Notes: generated by a model from the sequence alone, not told the origin. A stretch of 21,024 nt of DNA from Gemmatimonadota bacterium (GCA_031127185.1 JARIET010000007.1:1-21024), one strand, 5' to 3'; shown: positions 1 through 7,501, counted from the stretch's first letter. Made by a program: numbers and translations.

Positions 1-1635
1 GACGTCGTCGCGCTGGGGGGCGGCTATGTGCTCTCCGTGCGCCTCGTGTCCGCGCAGTCGGGCGAAGAACTCGGCGCATTTCGCGAGACCGCCAAGGACG
101 CCAGCGAGATCATTCCGGCGATCAGTCGACTCTCGAAAGCTCTCCGGTCCAAGGTTGGCGAATCGCTTCGCCGCGTACAGGCTACCCGTTCTCTCGACAA
201 GGTCTCCACGTCGTCTCTGGCGGCGCTCCAGAAGTACTCGGCGAGCATCAAGGCCGTCGACGAAGACAATGACATCGTCAAATCTCAGCAGTTGCTCGAG
301 GAAGCCATCGCGATCGATTCGACCTTTGCGATGGCATATCGCCGGCTGTCCGTCACGCTGAGCAACCGTAACGTCGCGCGCGACCGGATGATCCAGCTCG
401 CGCAGAAGGCGTACGATCTTCGCGACAAGCTCAGCGACGCCGAGCGCTTCAATACCGTCGCGTGGTATTGGTCCCGTGGGCCGAGTCCCGACGACGCGAA
501 GGCCATCGCGGCATACGAGTCGTTGGTCGAGCTGGATTCCAACGACTTCGCCGGCGCGAACAATCTCGCGGTGAGTTACAACGCCCACCGCGAGTTCGCG
601 AAGGCGGAGCCACTCTGGCGTCACGCGAACCGCGTAGACCCGACCCTCGCGCCGCCGTACAATGGGCTAGTGGCCTTGTTCATTCGGCAAGGGCGCATTG
701 CGGAGGCCGACTCGGTGATCGGGTCGATGGCGCGAAACCTCCCACGATCCTCCCAACCGGCCATTCTCCGCAGAAACCTCGCGTACGCGACCGGGGACTT
801 CGAACGACAGTTGACGATTTCGGACAGCCTGAAAAAGGCGCAGCCGAACAACATCGCCCTGTTGACCAATATCGCGGGCAACCTCGGTCAGCTTGCCCGC
901 GTGCGCGGACAACTGTCTGAAGCCCTTCGGCATTCGGCTGAGGTGCGTGATCGGAACGCGGCCGCAGGCAACCCACAGGCGCGGCTGAACGCCGGCTTGG
1001 ACGTGCCGGAGTTCGACGCATGGTTCCGGGGCGATAAGTCCAAGTCACTCCGCGGAATCGACGCGGCGCTCGCGGCCAATCCGCTCGACGAGATTCCCGC
1101 GGTGCAGCGGCCCTACACGAGGGTAGCGGTGATGTATGCGCGCGCGGGTCGGTCCGACATCGCGAAGTCGCTCCTCCAACAACGTGAATCATCGGGCAAC
1201 GCTGCGTCCATTGAACCGGAACAGCGCGAGGGAGAGCGGCATCAGATTCTGGCCGAGATCGCCATCGCCGAAAAGCGGTACGATGACGCGATCCGCGAGG
1301 CCCGAGCCTCGGGATGGGGCGCGTGCGTCACCTGCTCGAATCCGCTCGCCGCGCAGGCCTACGACCTCGCAGGTAACGCTGACTCGGCGATCGCGCTGTT
1401 GGCGCGGTACACAGATTCGCCGGATCGCGTTTCCAACGTCGACCAGACCTGGCTTGCCCCCTCCCACAAACGCCTCGGTGAGCTTTACGAAGCCAAGGGC
1501 GATACCGCGAAGGCAGCAGACCACTATCGCAAGTTCATCACACTCTGGGAAAAGGCCGACCCGGAGCTCCAGCCTCAAGTCACCGCCGCCCGCCAAAAGC
1601 TGGCCAAACTGGCCCCCGTAGAGCGTCCCCGGTAG
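1..1635 (+). CDS. TPR-repeat protein, C-terminal part (5' end outside window)
   Basis: The reading frame is open from the first base and ends at TAG 1633-1635, giving 544 residues without the N-terminus. GTG at 28 is an internal codon, not a credible start, because coding continues upstream in frame. About the first 70 residues resemble the region that precedes the TPR part in large bacterial sensor kinases and regulators. The rest is helical with tetratricopeptide-like units, for example around residues 170-260 (a LDSNDFAGANNLAVSY stretch) and near the C-terminus (GELYEAKGDTAKAADHYRKF). The ending, with a final helix containing DPELQP, is what I recall from Ser/Thr protein kinases with C-terminal TPRs in Gemmatimonadota and Acidobacteria. 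The kinase or DNA-binding domain would lie outside the window, so the activity is inferred. The TPRs probably bind protein partners. No terminator is visible between this gene and the rplU promoter. Confidence 0.8.
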   Translation, partial: DVVALGGGYVLSVRLVSAQSGEELGAFRETAKDASEIIPAISRLSKALRSKVGESLRRVQATRSLDKVSTSSLAALQKYSASIKAVDEDNDIVKSQQLLEEAIAIDSTFAMAYRRLSVTLSNRNVARDRMIQLAQKAYDLRDKLSDAERFNTVAWYWSRGPSPDDAKAIAAYESLVELDSNDFAGANNLAVSYNAHREFAKAEPLWRHANRVDPTLAPPYNGLVALFIRQGRIAEADSVIGSMARNLPRSSQPAILRRNLAYATGDFERQLTISDSLKKAQPNNIALLTNIAGNLGQLARVRGQLSEALRHSAEVRDRNAAAGNPQARLNAGLDVPEFDAWFRGDKSKSLRGIDAALAANPLDEIPAVQRPYTRVAVMYARAGRSDIAKSLLQQRESSGNAASIEPEQREGERHQILAEIAIAEKRYDDAIREARASGWGACVTCSNPLAAQAYDLAGNADSAIALLARYTDSPDRVSNVDQTWLAPSHKRLGELYEAKGDTAKAADHYRKFITLWEKADPELQPQVTAARQKLAKLAPVERPR

Positions 1636-1649
1636 CAGAGCCCCACCCG

Positions 1650-1678
1650 TTGACCTTGAGGCATCGGGTCGGTATTAT
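1650..1678 (+). promoter_or_regulatory. sigma70-type promoter of rplU-rpmA
   Basis: TTGACC (1650-1655), a 17-base spacer, then TATTAT (1673-1678) followed by more A/T. Each box matches the housekeeping consensus at five of six positions and the spacing is ideal. Transcription would start near 1685, leaving a leader of about 37 bases with a weak AGGGA ribosome-binding site before the rplU ATG. It is by far the best promoter in the window, fitting for ribosomal protein genes. Confidence 0.8.
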
Positions 1679-1722
1679 ATAAGGCTCTGCACCAACGACT
1701 TACGACTCAGGGACGCTGTACG

Positions 1723-2040
1723 ATGGCATACGCAATCTTCAAGACCGGCGGCAAGCAGTATCGCGCAGAAAAGGGCGTCACGCTCCGCGTGCCCACGCTC
1801 GTCGGCGATGCTGGCGCCAAGCTGGAGTTCAACGAAGTCCTCTTCGGCTCCGACGGCACCAACACCAAGGCCGGCACGCCGCTCCTCAAGGGCGCCAAGG
1901 TCTCGGCAGAAATCGTCAAGCACGGGCTCGGCGACAAGATTGTCGTCTTCAAGTTCCGTCGCCGCAAGAACTACGCGCGGAAGCAGGGACACCGGCAGGC
2001 GTTCACGGAAATCCGCATCAACGAAGTTTCCATCGGCTAA
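1723..2040 (+). CDS. rplU: 50S ribosomal protein L21
   Basis: A protein of 105 residues, the usual length of bL21, which binds 23S rRNA in the large ribosomal subunit. The N-terminus AIFKTGGKQYR, the central VKHGLGDKIVVFKFRRRKNY and the RKQGHRQ-FTEIRI segment near the C-terminus are L21 hallmarks. The ATG at 1723 gives the standard N-terminus. The gene stands first behind the promoter at 1650-1678 and is followed after 64 bases by rpmA, the near-universal order. The obg GTPase gene that often comes third is absent: a terminator follows rpmA instead. Identification is secure. Confidence 0.97.
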   Translation: MAYAIFKTGGKQYRAEKGVTLRVPTLVGDAGAKLEFNEVLFGSDGTNTKAGTPLLKGAKVSAEIVKHGLGDKIVVFKFRRRKNYARKQGHRQAFTEIRINEVSIG

Positions 2041-2056
2041 TGGTCCAGGCGCGCTG

Positions 2057-2095
2057 TGGAGTTGACTCTCAACTCCAGCCCCTGAACTCTCAACT
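2057..2095 (+). promoter_or_regulatory. Hairpin with a duplicated 3' arm between rplU and rpmA
   Basis: A perfect 9-base inverted repeat, TGGAGTTGA (2057-2065) and TCAACTCCA (2069-2077), encloses a three-base loop. The ten bases ACTCTCAACT at 2065-2074 occur again at 2086-2095, so the left arm could pair with either copy (six pairs with the second). The second copy sits just before the rpmA start at 2105, where no Shine-Dalgarno sequence is seen. No T-run follows, so it is not a terminator. A role in adjusting L27 translation or mRNA stability is conjecture. Confidence 0.5.
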
Positions 2096-2104
2096 GCACT
2101 TACC

Positions 2105-2374
2105 ATGGCTCATAAGAAAGGCGTAGGCTCCTCCCGGAACGGCCGCGACTCCAATCCGAAGTACCGCGGCATCAAGAAGTTCGGTGGCGAGCGCGTGCGT
2201 GCCGGCAACATCATCCTCCGGCAGTGCGGCACCAAGTGGCACCCGGGCAACAATGTCGGTCTCGGCACGGATTACACGATCTGGGCGCTTGTGGACGGCA
2301 TCGTGAAGTTCGAGCACAAGAACAAGGCGCGCTTCAAGGTGAGCGTGTACCCGGAAGCAACCAGCGCCGCGTAA
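2105..2374 (+). CDS. rpmA: 50S ribosomal protein L27
   Basis: An 89-residue bL27. It begins [16 protein letters not shown] and continues with the conserved [24 protein letters not shown] and the basic region before the C-terminus. L27 sits at the peptidyl-transferase centre with its N-terminal tail near the P-site tRNA. Here the tail starts directly at AHKKG, without the cleavable extension found in Firmicutes. The ATG at 2105 lacks an obvious ribosome-binding site and lies downstream of a hairpin. It is co-transcribed with rplU, and a strong terminator follows 22 bases after the stop codon. Confidence 0.97.
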   Translation: MAHKKGVGSSRNGRDSNPKYRGIKKFGGERVRAGNIILRQCGTKWHPGNNVGLGTDYTIWALVDGIVKFEHKNKARFKVSVYPEATSAA

Positions 2375-2396
2375 GTGAACAATCTGTAAGAGAGAG

Positions 2397-2426
2397 AGCC
2401 CTCGCCTCGCGGCGGGGGCTTTTTTT
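2397..2426 (+). terminator. Rho-independent terminator of rplU-rpmA
   Basis: AGCCCTCGCC (2397-2406) pairs with GGCGGGGGCT (2411-2420), with one T-G pair and a TCGC loop. Seven T residues run from 2420 to 2426. Stem, tight loop and T-tract form a textbook intrinsic terminator. Confidence 0.9.
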
Positions 2427-2447
2427 GTCCAGCATTCTGGAAACCGG

Positions 2448-2471
2448 GGTCGTACCGCCGCCGTACAGACC
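2448..2471. repeat. Short inverted repeat upstream of the small helical protein gene
   Basis: GGTC-GTAC (2448-2455) and GTAC-A-GACC (2463-2471) are inverted around a seven-base loop with a single bulged A. The element lies between the rpmA terminator and the ribosome-binding site of the next gene. It could be an operator or a leader hairpin. It is short enough to be chance in GC-rich DNA. Confidence 0.3.
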
Positions 2472-2485
2472 AGAAAGGGGGAACT

Positions 2486-2815
2486 ATGGGACTGCTCGAC
2501 AAACTGAAGGCCGGATTCCATGATGCCGGAACCGCCGCCAAGGGCGCGCTCGACGAAGGGAAGGTGCGGATCGACATCTTCCGCGTCCGCCAGCAGGCCG
2601 ACGCGGCCGCACAGGCGCTTGGCTACGCCGTCCATCGTGCGCGCCGCGACGGGCGGCCGCTCGACGATGAGACGCTCACTCGCCTCGACGGAGTCCTCGC
2701 TGGCCACGAGGCCGAGGCCACGCGTCTTGAGACCGAACTTGCCCGCCACCGAGGTGAGACGCCGCCGGCGGCTGAACCTCCGCCGGCGGGCGACCCACCT
2801 GCAACTCCGTCCTGA
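2486..2815 (+). CDS. Small charged helical protein of unknown function
   Basis: I do not recognise a named family. The 109-residue product starts at ATG 2486 behind a clear purine-rich ribosome-binding site (GAAAGGGGGA), which supports real translation. Residues 1-30 begin MGLLDKLKAGFHDAG, an amphipathic start shared by several small cytoplasmic or membrane-associated proteins. Residues 30-90 are Ala/Arg/Glu-rich and predicted helical, probably a coiled coil. The last 20 residues are a Pro/Ala/Glu tail. No signal peptide, membrane segment, cysteine or catalytic motif is seen. It stands alone after the rpmA terminator and converges with the amidohydrolase gene on the other strand. It may be a small structural or stress protein, but nothing in the sequence proves that. 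Confidence 0.75.
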   Translation: MGLLDKLKAGFHDAGTAAKGALDEGKVRIDIFRVRQQADAAAQALGYAVHRARRDGRPLDDETLTRLDGVLAGHEAEATRLETELARHRGETPPAAEPPPAGDPPATPS

Positions 2816-2843
2816 CTGCCTGCTCTAGAACCGCAAGCGGGCG

Positions 2844-4121
2844 TTAGGGATTACCGAATGGCGGCGGTAGCCGCCGATACCGCTCTGCGAGTTCGTCCTG
2901 GCGCGACTTGCCGCCCTGCAGCACGCCGCGAATAAACACCTGCTCGGCGCGTGTACTGATCTCGAATGGATCAGCAGACCAGATCACGACGTTCGCAGCG
3001 CGCCCGGCCTGCAGTGAGCCGATCTTGTCCGCCACGCCGAACGTCTCTGCGGGCGCGAGCGTCACAGCGCGCAGCGCATCATCCCAGTTCATGCCGTAGG
3101 CCACGGCATTGCCCGCCTCCTGCCTGATGTTGCGTACGTTGAAGCTGGCGCCATCGCCGGGACCGTTTCCAATCAGTATCACCTGCACACCGGCCGCGCG
3201 GAGCAGACCGGCATTCTCCTGACGCGAGTTGAGCGTGTTGAACGTGGTCGGGATGTTGCTCATGGCGCCCACCATAACCGGCACGTTAGCTGCCTTCAGC
3301 TCCGCGGCCACCTGCCACCCCTCGGCGGCACCGAGGAGGACCAGCTTCAGCTTGTACTGGCGACCCATCGCCAGCACGGCCAGGATATCGCTCACACGAT
3401 CCACAGCCACGACGAGTGGCATCGTGCCAGCGACCACGGGCTGAAGCGCTTCGAGGTCCGCTTTCGTGGCCGCAAAAGTCCGTGTCTGGTTGGATTCGTA
3501 CGCGGCGCGTCGAGTGGCATAGACCTTCGCGTCGGCAATGAGGTCGCGAAGCGCCCCGATCAACTCTCCACGCGACTGCAGCGAGCCTGCGCTGGGATCA
3601 AACGTGGCCGTCATTGCTGCTGGAGCGCGCACCAGCATGGATGCCACCGTCGCGCCGGCGAGGTCCACCATCGCGGCGCGTCCACCGATCAATCCGCCGC
3701 CCGGGCCCACCATCACACTGGTGATACCGTCCTGTCGCGTTGGGATGATGTACGTGGACGCCGGGTTGATTCCTTCCCACGCGTCGAACGCCGCTGAGAT
3801 GCCTTTCGTACGCGTTGAGCCGACGTCGTTGTAGCCGCCGCTGAACTGCGGGCTTCCGGCTTCAGACAGTCCCAGATTTGTGGCAGCGTTGATAAGCCCC
3901 GGCGTGACCCACTTGCCGGTGGCATCAATGCGCTGGGCGCCGTCGGGAATGGCCACGTTGGCACCGACTGCCGTGATCTTGCCGTTCGTGATCACCACGG
4001 TGCCGCGCTCAATTCGCGGGCCTGACACGGGGAACACCGTTCCGCCCGTGATCGCGATTGTCTGAGCCGATGCCGCGGCCGGAATCGCCGCCGCGATGAG
4101 GAGGTTTCGAAGGGCGCGCAT
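2844..4121 (-). CDS. Exported amidohydrolase-fold protein lacking metal ligands (predicted pseudoenzyme)
   Basis: A 425-residue protein with a signal peptide ([19 protein letters not shown], then QT), so it is exported. The amidohydrolase frame is recognisable: the N-terminal beta-sandwich ([14 protein letters not shown]), VTPGLI before the first barrel strand, [11 protein letters not shown], and the C-terminal [15 protein letters not shown] and [10 protein letters not shown]. It aligns along its length with the neighbouring active-looking paralogue. However, the HxH metal site is AATN (A80, N82), and the later His, His-His and His-Ser-Asp-Asp sites of the neighbour correspond here to non-ligand residues. 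It is therefore unlikely to be a metal-dependent hydrolase and may be a structural or regulatory partner. ATG 4121 overlaps the upstream stop by one base (TGATG). A TTG at 4124 is a less likely start. Confidence 0.85.
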   Translation of the reverse strand: MRALRNLLIAAAIPAAASAQTIAITGGTVFPVSGPRIERGTVVITNGKITAVGANVAIPDGAQRIDATGKWVTPGLINAATNLGLSEAGSPQFSGGYNDVGSTRTKGISAAFDAWEGINPASTYIIPTRQDGITSVMVGPGGGLIGGRAAMVDLAGATVASMLVRAPAAMTATFDPSAGSLQSRGELIGALRDLIADAKVYATRRAAYESNQTRTFAATKADLEALQPVVAGTMPLVVAVDRVSDILAVLAMGRQYKLKLVLLGAAEGWQVAAELKAANVPVMVGAMSNIPTTFNTLNSRQENAGLLRAAGVQVILIGNGPGDGASFNVRNIRQEAGNAVAYGMNWDDALRAVTLAPAETFGVADKIGSLQAGRAANVVIWSADPFEISTRAEQVFIRGVLQGGKSRQDELAERYRRLPPPFGNP

Positions 4122-5551
4122 CAACGGGACCCGCCGGCCGGAGCGATATACCCGAGTTCGAAATCGGTGCGCCAGCGGCGCGCGGGGTCGAGTCGATCAA
4201 ACAGCATCGCTCCATCTACCCACACCTTCTCGGCGCGTGTGTACACCGACAACGGATTGCCGGACCAGAGCACGATGTCGGCATTCTTGCCCACTTCAAC
4301 CGTGCCCACGCGGTCGTCGATCCCGAGGGCCCACGCAGGGTTCGCGGTGAACCAGCGTACCGCTTCTTCATCCGAGATTGTCAGGCCGATCGCGCGCCCG
4401 GCGGCGAGCGCCTTTGCGGCTTCCTGATTGAGACGCTGCGAGCCGGATGCGTCATCGGAGTGCACGATCGCGCGCGCACCAGCCGCGTGAACGAGCGCGA
4501 TGTTCGCACGGATGCCATCAAGGGCTTCCATCTTGAACCCGCCCCAGTCCGCCCAGAGCGAGCCCGATATGCCTTCGCGGGCAAGGACGTCGGCGATCTT
4601 GTAGGCCTCCACGCCGTGGTGGAACGAGCGGATCTGGTAGCCGAACTCCTTGGCGATGTCGATCATCTGCGCCATCTCGTCGGCCTGATAGCAATGATTG
4701 TGCACGAGGATGTTGCCTCGCAGCACTTCAGCGAGCGTTTCGTTGCCGAGGTCACGCGCCGGAGGATCGCCCTGCCGGTCGGCGAGCCATTTGTCCCAGC
4801 GGCGGCGATACTGCTCCGCGGCGATCCACGCGTTCCGATACCCGGCCACATTCGCCATGCGCGTGGACGGACCGCGGCTCGCGTAGACACGCTTCGGGTT
4901 TTCGCCGCAGGCCATTTTGAGCCCGTACTTGGCGCCCGGGAACTTCATCCCCTGTACGGTGCGCGAGGGGACGACCTTGAGCACCGTGCTGCGGCCGCCG
5001 ATGAGGTTGGCCGAGCCGGGGAGCACCTGCACCGTGGTGACGCCGCCCGCGAGATCGCGGGGGAACTGTGGGTCTTGCGGCCAGACGGAGTGCTCGGCCC
5101 AGACGTGCGCGGTTACGGGGGCAGTGGCTTCGTTGCCGTCGTTGTGCGCCGCGGTGCCGGGCGCCGGGTAGACGCCGAGGTGCGTGTGCGTGTCGATCAC
5201 TCCGGCCGTGACGGATTTGCCTGCGCCGTCAATGACCACAGCGCCTGCGGGCGCAGCGACGTTCGCGCCGACCGCCGTGATGCGGCCGTTCTCAATCAGC
5301 ACCGAGCCGTTGGCGATCGCCGGGCCGACGCCCGTGAAAATCCGGACGTTCCGGATCAATGTGGGCCGAGACGGGAACGGGCGATATGTGCTGGGGAACG
5401 GATCAGCATTTGGCGCTGAGACGGCGCCGAGTCCGGCCGGCCAGATGGGGGCAGGTGACGTCGCCTGTCCAGAAACGGTGGTCGCGGCGGCGGCCGTCGC
5501 AATCGCAGCGAGTGCGATCTTGAGCCTGCGACCCTTCAGTAGCGCGTACAT
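4121..5551 (-). CDS. Exported metal-dependent amidohydrolase (imidazolonepropionase-like)
   Basis: A 476-residue protein of the amidohydrolase superfamily with a signal peptide (residues 1-29, basic MYALLKGRRLK then an Ala-rich core ending VSGQ), so it is probably periplasmic. Likely metal and catalytic residues are visible: the HTH of VIDTHTHLG (H122, H124), VHNHCYQ (H284, H286), SFHHGVEAY (H311, H312) and VHSDDAS (H364, D366, D367). Relatives hydrolyse cyclic amides or dipeptide-type bonds; the substrate cannot be read from sequence. ATG 5551 is chosen because GGAGGA lies nine bases upstream and the signal peptide begins there. An ATG at 5605 overlaps the upstream stop codon but has no ribosome-binding site and would add 18 residues. 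The gene overlaps the start of the inactive paralogue by one base, so the two should be made together. Confidence 0.9.
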   Translation of the reverse strand: MYALLKGRRLKIALAAIATAAAATTVSGQATSPAPIWPAGLGAVSAPNADPFPSTYRPFPSRPTLIRNVRIFTGVGPAIANGSVLIENGRITAVGANVAAPAGAVVIDGAGKSVTAGVIDTHTHLGVYPAPGTAAHNDGNEATAPVTAHVWAEHSVWPQDPQFPRDLAGGVTTVQVLPGSANLIGGRSTVLKVVPSRTVQGMKFPGAKYGLKMACGENPKRVYASRGPSTRMANVAGYRNAWIAAEQYRRRWDKWLADRQGDPPARDLGNETLAEVLRGNILVHNHCYQADEMAQMIDIAKEFGYQIRSFHHGVEAYKIADVLAREGISGSLWADWGGFKMEALDGIRANIALVHAAGARAIVHSDDASGSQRLNQEAAKALAAGRAIGLTISDEEAVRWFTANPAWALGIDDRVGTVEVGKNADIVLWSGNPLSVYTRAEKVWVDGAMLFDRLDPARRWRTDFELGYIAPAGGSR

Positions 5552-5560
5552 CGGGTACTG

Positions 5561-5566
5561 TCCTCC
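5561..5566 (-). promoter_or_regulatory. Ribosome-binding site deciding the amidohydrolase start
   Basis: On the minus strand this reads GGAGGA, nine bases before ATG 5551. It decides for the start that opens directly into a signal peptide, against the in-frame ATG at 5605. Confidence 0.75.
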
Positions 5567-5601
5567 GGATGTTGGCTGTTTGTGGTTCACGAATGTACTT
5601 G

Positions 5602-6279
5602 TCATTTGAGTGCGGCGGCGATCCCGGCGACGTCGTCGGTGCAGAGTCCGTCGACGCCCATGGCAGCAAGCGCTCTGGCGCGGTCCGGCGAGTTCACGGT
5701 CCATGCAATGACCCGGGCGCCGGATCCATGAACCGAATCAACCAGCGACTGGTCAATCAAGGCTTCGTTCTGCCACAGCGCCTCGGCCTGGACATCACGC
5801 AACGGAAAGGTCACATCCCGGTGGTAGCTGGCCTCGAGCACGCCGCGAGGCAAATCAGGGGCAAGCGCCTCGGCTTCCGCGATCATCCGGTGGTCGAACG
5901 AGTGGACTGCGGCACGTTCGCCCATCGGTGCAAGGAGAGCCGCCGCGGGGGCCGCCGTGCCGACGCCCTTCAACTCGCAGTAGATTCGCAGCTTGCCGCC
6001 CATGGCGCCGATCACGTCGGCAAGGGTGGCAATCGGTTCGCCTCGAACGCGTAACCCGGCTGCGTCGGCCAGCGTCATTGTTCGGATGGACAGGGGACCC
6101 GCGTCGGTCTTCACAGTGGGATCGTGGTGTACCACAAGGTGCCCGTCAGACGTCAGGTGGACGTCCAGCTCGATGGCGTCGGCGCCGAGTTCGGCGGCCC
6201 GGACGAAGGCCGCCAGGGAGTTTTCCGGGCGTTCCTTGGAGGCACCTCGGTGGGCGATCAGCTCGGGCGGTTTGGGCAT
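5602..6279 (-). CDS. Glycerophosphodiester phosphodiesterase family protein
   Basis: A 225-residue protein with the GDPD TIM-barrel motifs: LIAHRG near residue 10, PENSLAAF with its Glu, ELDVHLTSDGHLVVHHD (Glu, Asp and His of the active site), CELKG in the middle, and a C-terminal IAWTVN and GVDGLCTDD. The family hydrolyses glycerophosphodiesters to glycerol 3-phosphate and an alcohol, using a divalent metal. There is no signal peptide, so it is cytoplasmic. ATG 6279 is chosen because the HRG motif normally lies within about ten residues of the N-terminus; the upstream frame is open but shows no family similarity. No Shine-Dalgarno sequence is seen, so it may have a very short leader. The gene is divergent from the sigma factor and lies 50 bases before the amidohydrolase pair, possibly in the same transcript. 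The exact substrate is unknown. Confidence 0.92.
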   Translation of the reverse strand: MPKPPELIAHRGASKERPENSLAAFVRAAELGADAIELDVHLTSDGHLVVHHDPTVKTDAGPLSIRTMTLADAAGLRVRGEPIATLADVIGAMGGKLRIYCELKGVGTAAPAAALLAPMGERAAVHSFDHRMIAEAEALAPDLPRGVLEASYHRDVTFPLRDVQAEALWQNEALIDQSLVDSVHGSGARVIAWTVNSPDRARALAAMGVDGLCTDDVAGIAAALK

Positions 6280-6328
6280 GCCGGGGCGGGTGGGGTGGCC
6301 GGAACGGGAAAAGCTGGAAATGAACGCT

Positions 6329-6354
6329 AACGACAGCCCGGGTGGGCCGTCTAA
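6329..6354 (+). promoter_or_regulatory. Candidate ECF-type promoter of the sigma/anti-sigma operon
   Basis: AAC at 6329-6331, sixteen bases, then CGTCTAA at 6348-6354. This is the AAC ... CGTC layout bound by many ECF sigma factors, and it sits about 19 bases before the sigma gene start. Many ECF factors activate their own promoter in this way. The match is by eye and the -35 context (CTAAC) is not strong. Confidence 0.35.
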
Positions 6355-6372
6355 TGGGGTGAATGCGGAATC

Positions 6373-6930
6373 GTGTCGCCTGAGATCAACGATGACCGGG
6401 CTGTGGATGCAGCCCTGATCAAGCAGTGGAAAGAGGGCGATCAGCTCGCGGCGACGATGATTGTCGAGCGACACGCTACCGCGCTGGCGCGCTTTGCGGC
6501 GAGTTCAGGAGTGCGGGATCAAGTGGATGAGCTGGTTCAGGACACGTTCGTCCGGGCCTTCAACTCCATCGACTCCTTTCGGGCTGACTCAACCTTGCGC
6601 ACCTGGCTCTTCACGATCCAGAAACGGCTGATTCTGGACCGGCGCCGGGCGGAGCGACGGAAGTCGAACGTGGTGGATCTGGAAGAAGGGCACGCGATCC
6701 AGGCGTACGATGCCCTGGATGCGATGGTGGCAGATGAAACGGCTGCGCGGGTCCGGAAGGCTGTGGATGGTCTGTCTCCGATGCAGCGAGAGGTGTTCCT
6801 GCTGAGGGTGACAGGCGGCATGGCATACAGTGAGATCGCACAGGTTGTTGGGAGTACCGAAGGGGCGTGTCGGGTGCACTATCACAACGCGATGCGGGCC
6901 ATCAAGGAGTTGCTCAGTGACGATGCGTGA
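6373..6930 (+). CDS. ECF-family RNA polymerase sigma factor
   Basis: A 185-residue sigma factor with only regions 2 and 4, typical of the extracytoplasmic-function group. Region 2 (about residues 28-95) contains DELVQDTFVRAFNSIDSFR and the TWLFTIQKRLILDRRR element that binds the -10 DNA. Region 4 (about 125-180) has LSPMQREVFLLRVTGGMAYSEIAQVVG and the helix-turn-helix STEGACRVHYHNAMRAIKE for the -35. It redirects RNA polymerase to stress genes when released from its inhibitor. GTG 6373 is the only sensible start, since the first internal ATG would remove part of region 2. The gene overlaps the anti-sigma gene by 14 bases, and a possible self-recognised promoter lies upstream. The ECF group number cannot be assigned without a search. 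Confidence 0.95.
   Translation: MSPEINDDRAVDAALIKQWKEGDQLAATMIVERHATALARFAASSGVRDQVDELVQDTFVRAFNSIDSFRADSTLRTWLFTIQKRLILDRRRAERRKSNVVDLEEGHAIQAYDALDAMVADETAARVRKAVDGLSPMQREVFLLRVTGGMAYSEIAQVVGSTEGACRVHYHNAMRAIKELLSDDA
6904..6909 (+). promoter_or_regulatory. Ribosome-binding site favouring the GTG 6917 start of the anti-sigma gene
   Basis: AAGGAG lies inside the end of the sigma gene, seven bases before GTG 6917 and thirteen before ATG 6923. The shorter distance is more usual, so GTG 6917 is preferred. Either choice changes the protein by only two residues. Confidence 0.6.
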
Positions 6931-7501
6931 TTGCGCGGATGCGGCGATGCGCGACCGGCTGCCCCTCTTTGCGACGGGGCGCCTGTCCAATACCGACGCA
7001 ACTATGGTTGAGGCACACCTGGCGTCCTGCAGCGACTGTGCTGCGGAGCTGGAACTGCTGCGCGCCGTTGGACGTGCCTTTGCGGTGCCAGCCGTTGACG
7101 CCGCGGCCGTGGCGGCTGCGATTCCCGCGCCGCGCCGCAAGCGCGTTGCCTACTACCAACAGCCGATGTGGCGCGTCGCCGCAGCGATGACGCTCATGAT
7201 CGCCGGAACAGCGGGCTTCCTCGTGATGCGCCGTGCGGACCCCGACCTCCTTGGGTCGGTCGCAGTCGGGGTGGACTCGGGCGCTGGCGGCGGTCTGGTG
7301 AGCGCCGAATCCACGCTCGCGTTGGCGCCGACGTTGCCGGCCGGTCCGGCGACGATCTCCTTTGGCGGAAATCTCTCGGATCTGACTGATGCGCAGCTCG
7401 AAGCGCTGCTTGCCCAAATCGAACGAATCGATGGGTCTGTCTCAGCCGAACCTGAAGTGATAACCACATCGGTCCCGGATGCGGCCGGACGGAGGAACTG
7501 A
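6917..7501 (+). CDS. Zinc-finger anti-sigma factor, single-pass membrane protein
   Basis: A 194-residue protein. Its cytoplasmic N-terminus carries the zinc-binding anti-sigma motif HLASCSDC (H34, C38, C41), with another Cys at position 6. A basic stretch (PRRKR) precedes one membrane segment (about residues 86-104, VAAAMTLMIAGTAGFLVM), and a periplasmic domain of about 85 residues follows, so N-in/C-out. The periplasmic tail contains a Leu-rich helix (LTDAQLEALLAQIERI). Anti-sigma factors of this class hold the ECF sigma until an envelope or redox signal releases it. The gene overlaps the sigma gene by 14 bases and its stop shares a base with the next start (TGATG), so the three products are probably made in fixed ratio. 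No protease site is recognisable. Confidence 0.9.
   Translation: MTMRDCADAAMRDRLPLFATGRLSNTDATMVEAHLASCSDCAAELELLRAVGRAFAVPAVDAAAVAAAIPAPRRKRVAYYQQPMWRVAAAMTLMIAGTAGFLVMRRADPDLLGSVAVGVDSGAGGGLVSAESTLALAPTLPAGPATISFGGNLSDLTDAQLEALLAQIERIDGSVSAEPEVITTSVPDAAGRRN

Noticed and set aside
1685..1722. L21 leader RNA element upstream of rplU
   Set aside because: The leader from the predicted start is only about 37 bases and shows no stable structure like the known ribosomal-protein leaders.
2816..2843. Possible bidirectional terminator between the convergent small-protein and amidohydrolase genes
   Set aside because: Only a three-pair CCG/CGG stem and no T-run on either strand.
4460..5419. Open frame of 319 codons on the plus strand opposite the active amidohydrolase
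   Set aside because: Rich in His, Arg and Asp without recognisable domains. The minus-strand gene has intact active-site motifs and a signal peptide.
5552..5605. ATG at 5605 overlapping the GDPD-like gene's stop as start of the active amidohydrolase
   Set aside because: No ribosome-binding site, and it would put 18 polar residues ahead of the signal peptide. GGAGGA before ATG 5551 is better.
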